Counted from the stretch's first letter, positions 24,412-33,649 are shown. The stretch: DNA of 64,000 bases from Pelomonas paludis (GCF_039872745.1 NZ_JBDPZD010000001.1:682001-746000); one strand, 5' to 3'. Notes: generated by a model from the letters alone, not told the origin. Numbers and translations are program-made.

Positions 24412-25778
24412 GGGGACGACTTTCGAATCGGGGCGTTACAGCGGTCGCTGCGCTGGTTCCAGCAAGGGCGCAGCAAGGGGGCGGGGTGATGGTCCACAAA
24501 GGCGGGGCTGGGCACACCGCTGCTCCGTGCACGGGCATTGAGCGCGGCGGCGTCGGCCTGCCAAGGCTGGCCGGCGATGCGGGCTTCCAGGGTCTGCAGG
24601 GCGGCCAGCACCTCACCGGGCTCGAAGCCGCAGTGGCCCAGGCGCCGCACGTGGGCTGTGCGCACCTGCTCGCCCTGGCCGGCGGCCTGGGCCGCTTGTG
24701 CGTAGGCGGTGCTGAACTCGGTCAGGGTCAGCGGGTCGGCCGTGGTCTGCAGGGTCAGCAGCGGCTTGGGCGGATGGGCAGTAGGCACGTAGTGGCGCTG
24801 CATATAGGCCACGGCGGCAGGGTCGGCGGTGGTGCGGGGTGCGGCGGCGAGCAGGGCGAGGTCGTCGTCCAGCTTGTGGCCGGCGCGCTCGTAGATGGCG
24901 CGCAGCAGGTTCTCGCGGCCACTGCGGCGCACGAGGTCGGCGTAGTCCACGCCCTCGTTCCACGAGAAGTTGCCGCCGGCGCGCTGCTCCTGGTCGTCGC
25001 GCGGCAGCAGGGACGCAGGGGCGAAGGCCTGCGCCAGCGCGGCGGCCTGGGCGTCGATGTCGTCCAGCGCGGGCGGTGGGCTCTTGGCATCGGCCCAGGC
25101 GGGGGCTTGGGCCAGGGTGGCGGCTAGGGCCAGGCGGGCGCGACCCTGGGGCGTTTGGCGCGCGCTGGCCACGGCCTGCAACCAGGCCTGGCGCTGCTGG
25201 CGGCCAGCGTCACCGGCGGCGTGCAATCGCGTGGGCAGGCCCAGCTCGGGTTGCAAGGTGGCAAAGGCCCAGGTGGCGTCAAAGGCCTGGTTCATCATCG
25301 CCAGGGTGCCGGCGACGGAGCCGCAGATCAAGAGCCCGCCGTCAAAGCGCGCGGGGTGCTGCTCCACGAGTTGCGTGCTGACCAGCGCGCCCATCGAGGT
25401 GCCGATGGCGAGGGTGCGCTTGGGTTGGCCGTGCTGCTTGATGAAGGCGTCGAGCGCCTCCAGCTGCTCGGGCACCACCTGCTCCAGCGCCCAGCCGGGG
25501 CGTGAGGCGGTGATGCCCATCAGCGCATAGCCCTGGGCCAGCAGGGCGGTGCGCTCCTCGCCATGGCTGGTGCGCGGCGCGCCCAGGGTGGCCGAGTAGC
25601 CGCTGCTGTAGACCAACAGGGGCCCGCGCTGCCACTGCGCCGGCCGCTCGAAGCGGTAGACGGCGCCGCTGGGCAGCCGGCCTTCATCGACCTGCACGCC
25701 ATCAGTGGTCTGAGCCTGGATTTCTGCCGCCCACGCGCCCAGACTCAGCAAAGCAGCAAGAAGCAGCCGGGTGCGCAT
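24408..25778 (-). CDS. Exported alpha/beta hydrolase
   Basis: 456 residues from ATG 25778, whose A is the last base of the TonB-receptor stop (TGATG); a GTG three bases earlier is possible. A signal peptide ends near AAEIQAQ. The nucleophile elbow is GTSMGA (after KRTLAIGTSMG), with a likely acid in TTADPLTLTEF and His in RLGHCGFEPGE. A helical insertion sits between, as a lid. It is probably a periplasmic esterase or C-C/C-O hydrolase acting on the compound imported by the receptor upstream. Confidence 0.82.
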   Translation of the reverse strand: MRTRLLLAALLSLGAWAAEIQAQTTDGVQVDEGRLPSGAVYRFERPAQWQRGPLLVYSSGYSATLGAPRTSHGEERTALLAQGYALMGITASRPGWALEQVVPEQLEALDAFIKQHGQPKRTLAIGTSMGALVSTQLVEQHPARFDGGLLICGSVAGTLAMMNQAFDATWAFATLQPELGLPTRLHAAGDAGRQQRQAWLQAVASARQTPQGRARLALAATLAQAPAWADAKSPPPALDDIDAQAAALAQAFAPASLLPRDDQEQRAGGNFSWNEGVDYADLVRRSGRENLLRAIYERAGHKLDDDLALLAAAPRTTADPAAVAYMQRHYVPTAHPPKPLLTLQTTADPLTLTEFSTAYAQAAQAAGQGEQVRTAHVRRLGHCGFEPGEVLAALQTLEARIAGQPWQADAAALNARARSSGVPSPAFVDHHPAPLLRPCWNQRSDRCNAPIRKSSP

Positions 25779-28465
25779 CACCAGCGTCCGTTGATGCCGA
25801 CCGACACCATGCGCCCGATGGCGCTGGCCGTCTGCGGGTCGAAGGCCAGATTGCCGTTCTGCACATAGGGCGGCTGCTTGTCGCTGAGGTTGACGACCGA
25901 GAGCGTCAGCGCCGCGTCCTTGATGTGCTCCTTGGGCAGCCAGCTCGCGAGCGACAGGCGAGCGTTCAGGTCCAGCGTGGTCAGCGCCGCGACCTGGGGC
26001 CGCGTGGCCAGCGAGGCGTTGGTGTAGGCATTGGCGTGGTTGGCAAAGAGGCTGACGCTGGCGAGCGCGTCCATCGCCCAGCCCAGCTCCAGCCGGCCCC
26101 GCAGGCGCAGCGGGTTGTTGAGCGTGTTGAGCAGGCCGCCCACCATCGGCGTGGTGGGGGTGAACTGCTGCTCGTACTTGCTCAGGTAGGTGGCCGTGAA
26201 GCCGCCGGTGAGCTGGCCGATGGGGCTGGGGGTCACGTAGCGCAGTGCCAGGTCCATGCCGGTCTGGCGCACGGCACCAGCGTTCTGGCGCCGGCCATCG
26301 ACGATGAACTTGATGGTGTTCAGGCTCTCGGCCTGCGAGCCCGAGTAGACCGGGTTGGCTTTGGCGGCGTCGAGCTGGGCCGCCGTAGGCGCGCGGTTGA
26401 CGTAGGCGGCCAGCTCGGGGCGCTGCAGCACGGTCACGTCGTTGCCGGGCGTGAGGATGCGGTTGCGGTAGTCGATGTCGAACCAGTCCAGCGAGGCGGT
26501 GAGGCCCCGCAGCGAGGTCGGCTTGAAGCTGAGGCCAAAGGTCTTGATGGTGGCCGTCTCGGGCTTGAGGCCCGAGGGGTTGCCGCCCAGGTAGAGCAAG
26601 CCGCGCAGCGAGGTGGTCCCGTTGGCATCGACGCGGTCCACCACGTTGACGACGCCTTGCACGGGGTCGATGTCGCCCATGGTGGGCGCGCGGAAAGCGC
26701 GGCTGTAGGTGCTGCGCACTTCGAGCCCGTCGTGCGGCACCCAGCTCAGGCCCACCTTCGGGGTCTTGGCGGAGCCGAAGTCACTGTAGTGCTCGACGCG
26801 GCCAGCCAGGGCCATGTCGAGCCGCTGCACCAGCGGCACCTGCATGCCGGCCGACACCAGCGGCACGTTCAGCTCGGCAAACACGCCCTGCACCTTGCGC
26901 TCGGGGTTGGAGGCGGCGTTGTCCACGCTGCGCGTGGTGGCGGTGGTGGGCGTGGTGGTGTTGTTGATGACGAAGTAGGGCAGCTTGTCCTGGTGTGACT
27001 GCAGGCCCACGGCGGCACGCACGGTGCCGGCCGGCACGCTGAAGAGCGGGCCATCGGCGCGCGCCGCGAAGTCCAGCATCGAGAACTTGGCGTTGCGGTC
27101 CTGGTAGCCGATGAGGCCGGCGATGGTGGCCGGGTTGTTGCACTTGAAGGCCGCGCCGTCGCAGAAGAGATTGAGCGAGGTGGCGGCGTTGGTATCGGCC
27201 AGCGCGGTGTTGACCGCGTTGTTGTTGACGATGTCGATCAGGTTGCGGTTCTGCGTGGTGCTGTGGGCCACGTGGAAGTTGCCCCTCCAGCGCGCAGGCA
27301 GGTCAAAGTCCAGCACGGCGGCAAACTGCTGCGAGCGCTCGAAGCCGATGGACTTGGCTGCGCCGGTGTCGCCATAGAACGAGTAGTTGATGACTTCCGA
27401 GGTGCCGCCCGCCACCGGCGTGACGAAGAAGGGGTTGGTCGCGCGCACCGTGTAGTTGCCGGAGACGGCGCTGATGCTGCGATCGAACCGGCGCTGGCTC
27501 CAGAAGCCCTCTAGCGTCAGCGTGACGCTGTCGTTCAGCTCCTGCACGACATTGAACACGCCGCCGTTGCGCTCCTGCGCGGGCAGCACGCTCACACCTT
27601 GGTGGGCGCTTTGCTTGTTGGCCGTGCCGGCCACCAGGCGCGAGGCGGCCAGGCCAATGCCGTTCTGGCCGGCGGGTATGGCGTAGCGCGTGCTGCCGAT
27701 CTGCACATTGCCCGGCGCCGCGTTGAAGCCGCGCAGGTCAGGCCCGCCCCAGGGGCGCAAGTCGTCGGTGAAGAAGGGGCGGCTCGTCGCGTTGAGCTCG
27801 CTGCGGCTGTTGCCGTCCAGGGCCAGCATGGCGCTGCCGCCGGTCCACTGCGACCCCACGATCAGGCCGGCTTGCTTCTGGTGCATGCCGTCGGCGCTGC
27901 CGTAGCGCAGCATGGCCTCGGCCCCGCTGAAGTTGCGCCGCAGCCGCAGGTTGACCACGCCACCCACGGCGTCGGAGCCATAGGTGGCCGAGGCGCCGTC
28001 GGTCACCACTTCCAGGCGTTCGACGGCGAGCGCGGGGATGCTGGAGGGGTCGGTGTACTGCCCGGCCACGCCGCCGGGGGCGATGCGCCGGCCCGAGACC
28101 AGCACCAGGGTCGATTCGGGCCCGAGGCCGCGCAGGTTGATGCCTGAGCCGGCCGTGACGTTCTGGTTGGCGTTCTGCGTGGTGCTGAGGTGGGTGTCGC
28201 TGGCACCGAGGTTGGCGATCTGCGGCAGGTCGCGCAGCAGGTCCACCACGGTGGCGGCGGGAGAGCGTTCAAGGTCCGTCCGCGAGAGGCTCACGACCGG
28301 CGAGCCGACGGTGCGTGTGCCGCGGATCAGGGTGCCGGTGACGACCACGGCGTCCATCTGCTGCGGCTGCTCCTGGGCCAGCGCGGGGGCTGCTGACAAG
28401 AGCGCCACGCAAGCGGCGGCAATGGCGCTTGAGCGCCCGGGCGTGAGGGATGCGGAAGGCTTCAA
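25778..28465 (-). CDS. TonB-dependent outer-membrane receptor
   Basis: 895 residues. A signal peptide (ending APALAQ) precedes a plug domain: MDAVVVTGTLIRGTRTVGSP is the TonB-box/plug start, and NLRGLGPESTLVLVSGRRIAP plus VERLEVVTDGASATYGSDAVGGVVNL are signature blocks. The barrel ends in Trp (VGINGRW). No ATG fits; the start is TTG 28465 with GAGGAG seven bases upstream. Neighbours suggest a lipophilic organic ligand rather than iron: it sits between a PaaX-like regulator and an exported hydrolase. No Fur-type context is seen. Confidence 0.93.
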   Translation of the reverse strand: MKPSASLTPGRSSAIAAACVALLSAAPALAQEQPQQMDAVVVTGTLIRGTRTVGSPVVSLSRTDLERSPAATVVDLLRDLPQIANLGASDTHLSTTQNANQNVTAGSGINLRGLGPESTLVLVSGRRIAPGGVAGQYTDPSSIPALAVERLEVVTDGASATYGSDAVGGVVNLRLRRNFSGAEAMLRYGSADGMHQKQAGLIVGSQWTGGSAMLALDGNSRSELNATSRPFFTDDLRPWGGPDLRGFNAAPGNVQIGSTRYAIPAGQNGIGLAASRLVAGTANKQSAHQGVSVLPAQERNGGVFNVVQELNDSVTLTLEGFWSQRRFDRSISAVSGNYTVRATNPFFVTPVAGGTSEVINYSFYGDTGAAKSIGFERSQQFAAVLDFDLPARWRGNFHVAHSTTQNRNLIDIVNNNAVNTALADTNAATSLNLFCDGAAFKCNNPATIAGLIGYQDRNAKFSMLDFAARADGPLFSVPAGTVRAAVGLQSHQDKLPYFVINNTTTPTTATTRSVDNAASNPERKVQGVFAELNVPLVSAGMQVPLVQRLDMALAGRVEHYSDFGSAKTPKVGLSWVPHDGLEVRSTYSRAFRAPTMGDIDPVQGVVNVVDRVDANGTTSLRGLLYLGGNPSGLKPETATIKTFGLSFKPTSLRGLTASLDWFDIDYRNRILTPGNDVTVLQRPELAAYVNRAPTAAQLDAAKANPVYSGSQAESLNTIKFIVDGRRQNAGAVRQTGMDLALRYVTPSPIGQLTGGFTATYLSKYEQQFTPTTPMVGGLLNTLNNPLRLRGRLELGWAMDALASVSLFANHANAYTNASLATRPQVAALTTLDLNARLSLASWLPKEHIKDAALTLSVVNLSDKQPPYVQNGNLAFDPQTASAIGRMVSVGINGRW

Positions 28466-28476
28466 CGGGGTCTCCT

Positions 28477-29415
28477 CTATCGGTGCTTGGGGGGGCAGGG
28501 TGGGGATGGGGGCCGGGGTTCGGCGTAGCTGCTCTGGCGGTGGCGCAGATGGGGCGCGATCTCGGGGCGCACGCTGGCCACGAGGCGGCGCAGTTGCTCA
28601 GCGGCGGGCGGGCCGAGGTGGTCGTAGGCCTCGATGAAGAGCGCGCGGGCTTGCTCGCGCGGGAAGTTGGCCGGCAGCAGCTCGGTGGGCAGCAGGGGGT
28701 CGTTGCGCACGGCGCTGCGCCAGGCGTCCATCAGCTGGGTGCGGCGGACCAGGGCATCGCTGGTGGGCACCCGGCCCTCGCGGGCGCGCTTGACCAGCGG
28801 GGCGTACTGTTCGATGAACGCCGTGTAGTGGCTTGCGACGGTGTCGAGGTCGTAGGCCTCCAGCGGGTTGCGCCCGCCAAAGCCGGCCTCGTGCCGCGCG
28901 CACAGCACCGTGACCTGCAGGGGCTCGGGCGCGCCGAGCGAATCGAGCACTTCGCGCGCTGTCTGCACCCCAGCCGCACCCGGCCGTAGCCAGGCGGCGT
29001 CATAGAACCGCGCAAAGCGCGCCGCCAGCAGCCGGGTGCGCAGCTGGGCCCGCAGCTCGCGCTGGGCCTCGGGCACCGAGGCCAGCACCAGCGTCCACTG
29101 GCCGTCCCAGGGGGCGGGCTGGGTGTCGGTGCCCAGCAGGCGCGCAAAGCGCTCCTGGTGGTGGGCCAGCGCCCAGTCGCTCAGGCGGTAGAGCACCGCG
29201 CGGCCCAGCATGTCGCGCATCAGGAAGCCGTGGCCGGCCACGCGCTCCAGCGCCAGCCGCGCCGCCATGTCCGAGATGCCGAACTCCGCCAGCACACGCG
29301 TGAAGACGCCGGCCGGGATCGGCCCGCCAGCGTCGGCCCAGGTGTAGTCGCCCAGCAGCGTCCGGACGAGGGACTGGGTGCCGTTGGTCTCGCGATTGCG
29401 CGTCGGGGTGCTCAT
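28477..29415 (-). CDS. PaaX-family transcriptional regulator
   Basis: 312 residues from ATG 29415 (an upstream in-frame start at 29475 would overlap the divergent promoter). It has the PaaX layout: an N-terminal winged helix (SLVRTLLGDYTWADAGGPIPAGVFTRVLAEFGISDMAARLALERV), a central domain after WDGQWTLVLASVPEAQRELRAQLRTRLLAARF, and a C-terminal four-helix part with LDAW/MDAWRSAVRNDPLLPTELLP. PaaX itself is a repressor released by phenylacetyl-CoA; an aryl- or acyl-CoA inducer is therefore plausible here. Divergent from the second Bug gene, so it probably controls both arms. Confidence 0.87.
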   Translation of the reverse strand: MSTPTRNRETNGTQSLVRTLLGDYTWADAGGPIPAGVFTRVLAEFGISDMAARLALERVAGHGFLMRDMLGRAVLYRLSDWALAHHQERFARLLGTDTQPAPWDGQWTLVLASVPEAQRELRAQLRTRLLAARFARFYDAAWLRPGAAGVQTAREVLDSLGAPEPLQVTVLCARHEAGFGGRNPLEAYDLDTVASHYTAFIEQYAPLVKRAREGRVPTSDALVRRTQLMDAWRSAVRNDPLLPTELLPANFPREQARALFIEAYDHLGPPAAEQLRRLVASVRPEIAPHLRHRQSSYAEPRPPSPPCPPKHR

Positions 29416-29533
29416 CAATAGCCTCGAAAGTGGTTCACAGACTGAACGATATTGCGCGATCTCGCATCCAGACAAACGCTAGGAATGACGGTCGCACAGG
29501 CAAACGTATATTTGGCCGCAAACGCCCCCCGCC

Positions 29534-30547
29534 ATGCCTTCGCCACCCTTGCTTCGTCCCCTGTTTATGGGCCGTGCCGACCCCATGCGGCGGGGCCTGC
29601 TCGCCCTGGTGGCAGCGGCCAGCCTGCCGGGCACCGGGCGTGCCGAACCCTTGGCCACGCTGCGCCTGCTGCTGGGCGCACCGGCCGGCGGCCCGGGCGA
29701 CCTGATGGCGCGCCAGCTGGCCGAGCGCCTGCGCGGCGAGCACGCCCGAGCCGTGGTGGTGGAGAACCGCAGTGGCGCCGGTGGCCAGCTGGCCGTGGCG
29801 GCGCTGAAGGACGCGCCGGTCGATGGCAGCGTGCTGCTGCTGGTGCCTTCGTCCGTGGTGTCGATCTACCCCTTCACCTACGCGCGCCTGCCCTACCGCG
29901 TCGAGACCGACCTGCAGCCGGTGGCCCTGGTGGCGCACTCGCCGCTGGCCTTTGGCGTCGGGCCGGCCGTGCCGGCGGCGGTGAAAAGCTTTGCCGACTT
30001 CCTCGCCTGGGCCCAGGCCCACCCGCAGCAGGCCAGCTATGGCTCACCGGCCTCGGGCTCCATCGCCCACCTGCAGGCGGCAGCCGTAGCGCAGGCCAGT
30101 GGCGCACCGCTGGTGCACGTGCCCTATCGCGGTGGCGCGCAGGCCGTGGGTGACCTGCGCGGCGGCTCGCTGCCCAGCTTGAGCGCACCGCTGGGCATCT
30201 TCCTGCCGCACATGGCCTCGGGCCAGATCCGGCTGCTTGCCGTGTCGGGCGAGGCGCGCAGCCAGCTTGCGCCCAGCGTGCCCACCTGGCGCGAGCTGGG
30301 CTTCAAGCTGACGGCGCGCGAGTGGTACGGCTTCTTTGCGCCGGGCCGCACCCCGCGCGAGGTGGTGGCGCGCAGTGCTAGCGCGCTGCTGAAGTCACTC
30401 GACAGCCCCGAGGCCGGCGCCCTGCTGGCGCGCTTTGGCCTGGAGCTGACACCCGCCGGCCCCGAGCGCCTGGCCGCCCTGATCCAAGCCGATGCCGCCG
30501 AGTGGCGCGGCCTGATCCAACGCATTGGCTTCACCGCCGAGTCCTGA
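29534..30547 (+). CDS. Bug-family (TctC-type) periplasmic binding protein
   Basis: 337 residues from ATG 29534; ATG 29567 and ATG 29585 are also possible, none with a good ribosome site. A signal sequence of the form MRRGLLALVAAASLPGTGRA is present, followed by the family opening TLRLLLGAPAGGPGDLMARQLAERL and VVVENRSGAGGQLAVAALKDA. Blocks ASYGSPASGSIAHLQ and LVHVPYRGGAQAVGDL match the ligand loops. First gene of the rightward arm of the P450 divergon, with a P450 gene 2 bp downstream. Confidence 0.9.
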   Translation: MPSPPLLRPLFMGRADPMRRGLLALVAAASLPGTGRAEPLATLRLLLGAPAGGPGDLMARQLAERLRGEHARAVVVENRSGAGGQLAVAALKDAPVDGSVLLLVPSSVVSIYPFTYARLPYRVETDLQPVALVAHSPLAFGVGPAVPAAVKSFADFLAWAQAHPQQASYGSPASGSIAHLQAAAVAQASGAPLVHVPYRGGAQAVGDLRGGSLPSLSAPLGIFLPHMASGQIRLLAVSGEARSQLAPSVPTWRELGFKLTAREWYGFFAPGRTPREVVARSASALLKSLDSPEAGALLARFGLELTPAGPERLAALIQADAAEWRGLIQRIGFTAES

Positions 30548-30549
30548 GC

Positions 30550-31758
30550 ATGAGCAACGACATTCCCACCTGCCCGGTCGCCCTTCCCGTCGACTTCCGC
30601 GTCGACGCTGACGAGAGCTTTGGCAGCGCCCACCGCCAGTACGCCGAGCTGCGCGCGCGCTGCCCGGTGGCGCACACCGATTCGCTCGGCGGCTTCTGGG
30701 CCGTGACGCGCTATGCCGATGTACTGCAAGTGCTGGGCGAGCCCGAGACCTACATCACCTCGGTGCAGAACGTGGTGCCCAAGGTGGCCTTCACCGGCCG
30801 GCGCCCGCCGCTGCACCTGGACCCGCCCGAGCACACGCCCTACCGCGCGGTGCTCAACCCCCTGCTGTCACCCGAGCGCGTGGCCCTGCTGGAGCCCACG
30901 GTGCGCCGGCTCACCCGTGAGCATCTGAAGCAGCTGCTGGACGCCGGCAGCGGCGACATCTGCGAGGTGGTGGGGGGCCAGGTGCCCGTGAAGGTGTTTG
31001 CCACCTGGATGCAGCTGCCCGCGCCGCTGGAGGCCGCCTTGATGGACGCCGGCCCGGCCTTTGTGCGCGCCGTCGAGGCCAACGACCCCGAGGCCATGAA
31101 GGCCACCAGCCTGGCGCTCTACGACATGGCGCGCGAGCTGATCGCGCTGCGCCACCGCGAGCCGCTCGACCCCGACAGCGACCCCACCAGCGCCATCCTG
31201 GCCGCGCGCATCAATGGCGAGCCCGTGCCCGACGCCATGGCCATCGGCATGGTGCGCCAGGTGCTGGTGGTGGGCATCGTGGCGCCGCTGGTGATGACGG
31301 GCAATGTCGCCGTCCACCTGGCCCAGCATCCCGCGCTGCATGCGCAGCTCAAGGCCGACCCTGCGCTCGTGCCTGCCGCGCTCGAGGAGTTCCTGCGCCT
31401 CTACACGCCCTACCGCGGCTTTGCTCGCACCGCCAACCGCGACGTCGAACTCGGTGGCAGGCAGATCCGTGCGGGCGAGGCCATCGCCCTGGTCTACGCC
31501 TCGGCCAACCGCGACGAAGCGGTGTTCGAGCGGCCCGACGAATTCATCCTCGACCGCCCCAACATCAAGGACCACATCGCCTTTGGCCGCGGCGCCCACT
31601 ACTGCGCCGGCGCCGCCCTGGGGCGGCTGCAGGTGCGCGTGCTGCTGGAGGAGCTGCTCGCCGCCACCACACGGCTGGAGCTGCTGGCCGAGCCGGTGAT
31701 GTCGCCCTTCCCCGAGCTTGGGCCCTGGCAGGTGCGAGTGCGCTTGCTCGCTGGCTGA
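30550..31758 (+). CDS. Cytochrome P450 (paralogue of the one at 22199)
   Basis: 402 residues. ExxR is in EEFLRLYTPYRG; the haem loop is FGRGAHYCAG. The I-helix reads VLVVGIVAPLVMTG, sharing the VAP replacement of the conserved DTT/ETT with the other P450. Pro-rich motif RRPPLHLDPPEHT is identical in both. It overlaps nothing upstream (2 bp gap from the Bug gene) and its stop abuts the stop of the convergent MBL-fold gene. No redox partner nearby. Confidence 0.93.
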   Translation: MSNDIPTCPVALPVDFRVDADESFGSAHRQYAELRARCPVAHTDSLGGFWAVTRYADVLQVLGEPETYITSVQNVVPKVAFTGRRPPLHLDPPEHTPYRAVLNPLLSPERVALLEPTVRRLTREHLKQLLDAGSGDICEVVGGQVPVKVFATWMQLPAPLEAALMDAGPAFVRAVEANDPEAMKATSLALYDMARELIALRHREPLDPDSDPTSAILAARINGEPVPDAMAIGMVRQVLVVGIVAPLVMTGNVAVHLAQHPALHAQLKADPALVPAALEEFLRLYTPYRGFARTANRDVELGGRQIRAGEAIALVYASANRDEAVFERPDEFILDRPNIKDHIAFGRGAHYCAGAALGRLQVRVLLEELLAATTRLELLAEPVMSPFPELGPWQVRVRLLAG

Positions 31759-32688
31759 TCAGCGGTTCGCCGAGTAGTTCACCGGGATCCACTCATAGCC
31801 CTTGCCATCGGCGCGCAGCTTGCCGATGCCGGGGAAGGCGAGGTGGGTGGCGGCAGCGTAGTGCCCTTCAGTCGCCGCAGCGGCGTAGGCGGCCTGGCGC
31901 TGGGGGGCGGCGGCCTTGGGGTCGCTGTCGAAGGCGATGGTGATGCTGGGGTCCGGGAACTGCACGGCGGCGACGTGCATCAGGTCGCCCCAGAAAACCA
32001 TCTTCTGCGCGCCGCTCTGGGCCACGTAGACGCTGTGGCCGGGGGTGTGGCCGTAGGTGGGGAAGGCCTTGACGCCGGGCACCAGCTCGACACCGTCCTT
32101 GGCTCCGGTGAAGGGCTTGAAGCGACCGGCGTCCTTGTAGGGTTTGACGGACACCATGGCGCCCATGAAGAAGCCCTTGGCCGAGTCGGGCGCCTTGGCC
32201 ATCTCGGCCTCGCTGAGCCAGAAGTCGGCATCGCGCTGGTCCACGCGCAGCACGGCATTGGGGAAGACGGTCTTGCCCTCCGCCGTGGCGCCGCCGATGT
32301 GGTCGCCATGCAGGTGGGTGATGTAGATCTCGTCCACCTGCTCCGGGCTGTAGCCGCTGGCCTTGAGGTTGGCGAGCAGGCGGCCGAGCGTGGGCCCGAA
32401 GAGGCTGGCGGCGCCGGTGTCGATGAGGACGAGCTTGGTGCCGGTGTTGACGAGGTAGCCGTTGACCGAGGTCTCCAGCGGGACGCCAAGGTAGCGGTGC
32501 TGCAGCGCGCGGGCCACCTGGCCGGGCTGGGCGCCTTGCAGCAGTTGTTCGGGGTTGAGGTCGAGCGTGCCGTCGGACAGCGCGGTGACCTCGAAGCTGC
32601 CCAGTGGCATGCGATACCAGCCCGGGGCCTGGCCCTTGAGCTGAGGGCCGGCGGCGTGGGCACTGAGGGCGGCAAGGGTGTGGCGCAT
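31759..32688 (-). CDS. Metallo-beta-lactamase-fold hydrolase
   Basis: 309 residues from ATG 32688, with GGAG 7 bases upstream. The metal site is THLHGDHIGG, plus later AFPTYGHTPGHS and DLMHVAAVQ, all as in the MBL fold. The N-terminus (MRHTLAALSAHAAGPQLKGQ) looks like a shortened signal peptide: homologues I know usually carry a longer hydrophobic core, so export is uncertain. The APGWYRMPLGSFEVTALSDG start is typical of the periplasmic MBL subgroup with lactonase-like members. Stop codon immediately abuts that of the convergent P450 gene. Confidence 0.88.
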   Translation of the reverse strand: MRHTLAALSAHAAGPQLKGQAPGWYRMPLGSFEVTALSDGTLDLNPEQLLQGAQPGQVARALQHRYLGVPLETSVNGYLVNTGTKLVLIDTGAASLFGPTLGRLLANLKASGYSPEQVDEIYITHLHGDHIGGATAEGKTVFPNAVLRVDQRDADFWLSEAEMAKAPDSAKGFFMGAMVSVKPYKDAGRFKPFTGAKDGVELVPGVKAFPTYGHTPGHSVYVAQSGAQKMVFWGDLMHVAAVQFPDPSITIAFDSDPKAAAPQRQAAYAAAATEGHYAAATHLAFPGIGKLRADGKGYEWIPVNYSANR

Positions 32689-32764
32689 GGCGGTGTCTCC
32701 AAAGAATGCCGCGCAGGATAGCGGCGCGCGCTTTGCCCCTGCGCGTGCACGTACATTGCCAAAC

Positions 32765-33649
32765 ATGAAAGGCATGACGTCGCGCTATCTCGTGTGCCTG
32801 GGCCGCGAGATCCACCTTACCGAGTGGGCGGCGCCGGGTCTTGCCCCCGACGCTCCGGTGCTGGTCGCCTGGCATGGCCTGGCGCGCAGCGGGCGCGACT
32901 TTGATGTGCTGGCCCGCCAGTTGTGCGACCGCTGGCGCGTCATCTGTCCCGACACCGTGGGCCGGGGCCTGTCGCAATGGGCCGAGGACCCGGCCGCCGA
33001 GTACCACCTGGGCGCCTACGTCGCGCTGGCCGAGAGCCTGCTCGACCAGCTGGGGCTCACCCAGTGCGACTGGCTCGGCACCTCGATGGGCGGTGCCATC
33101 GGCCTGCTGGGCGCAGCCACCCGGCTGCAGGGGCGCATCCGCCGCCTGGTGCTCAATGACATCGGCCCCGAGATCGAGGCGGCCGCCGTGGCGCGCATCC
33201 GCACCTATGCCGGGGCGCCGCCCGCCTTTGCGACGGTGACCGAGCTGGAGGCCTACTTCCGCGAGATTTACGCGTCCTTCGGCGTGCTGACCGACGCGCA
33301 ATGGCGCCAGCTCACCGAGACCTCGCTGCGCCGCCTGCCCGATGGCCGCGTCACGCCGCACTACGACCCGCGCATCGTCCAGCAGTTCGAGCGGGCGACC
33401 GACGACTACCTGCTCTGGGACGCCTGGGACCGTCTGCGTCTGCCCGTGCTGTGCCTGCGGGGGGCTGATTCCAGCTTGCTGAGCGCCACCACCGCCGAGG
33501 CCATGCGCACGCGCGGGCCTCTGGCCGAGCTGATCACCGTGCCCGGTTGCGGGCATGCGCCGGCCCTCAACACGGCCGAGCAGATCGGGTGGGTGGAGCG
33601 GTTTCTGTCCGCGTCAGAGATAGGGCTGCTTGGCGGCGTACAGCGCTGA
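32765..33649 (+). CDS. Alpha/beta hydrolase
   Basis: 294 residues, cytoplasmic (no signal). Oxyanion region WHGLARSGRDFD, nucleophile elbow GTSMGGAIG, acid in RGADSSLLS and His in GCGHAPALN make a complete triad. RVICPDTVGRGLSQW is the usual strand 4 with a GxGxS-like turn. ATG 32765 or 32774 could be the start. Its last 36 bases overlap the 3' end of the convergent response-regulator gene. Substrate not predictable; family members include ester and C-C bond hydrolases. Confidence 0.88.
   Translation: MKGMTSRYLVCLGREIHLTEWAAPGLAPDAPVLVAWHGLARSGRDFDVLARQLCDRWRVICPDTVGRGLSQWAEDPAAEYHLGAYVALAESLLDQLGLTQCDWLGTSMGGAIGLLGAATRLQGRIRRLVLNDIGPEIEAAAVARIRTYAGAPPAFATVTELEAYFREIYASFGVLTDAQWRQLTETSLRRLPDGRVTPHYDPRIVQQFERATDDYLLWDAWDRLRLPVLCLRGADSSLLSATTAEAMRTRGPLAELITVPGCGHAPALNTAEQIGWVERFLSASEIGLLGGVQR

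Noticed and set aside
23458..24489. Plus-strand 343-codon frame opposite the Bug gene
   Set aside because: Antisense to a gene with clear Bug-family blocks; Gly/His/Gln-rich shadow.
31868..33556. A 562-codon minus-strand frame over the MBL-fold and hydrolase genes
   Set aside because: Out of frame with the true MBL gene and antisense to the hydrolase; the composition is a shadow of both.
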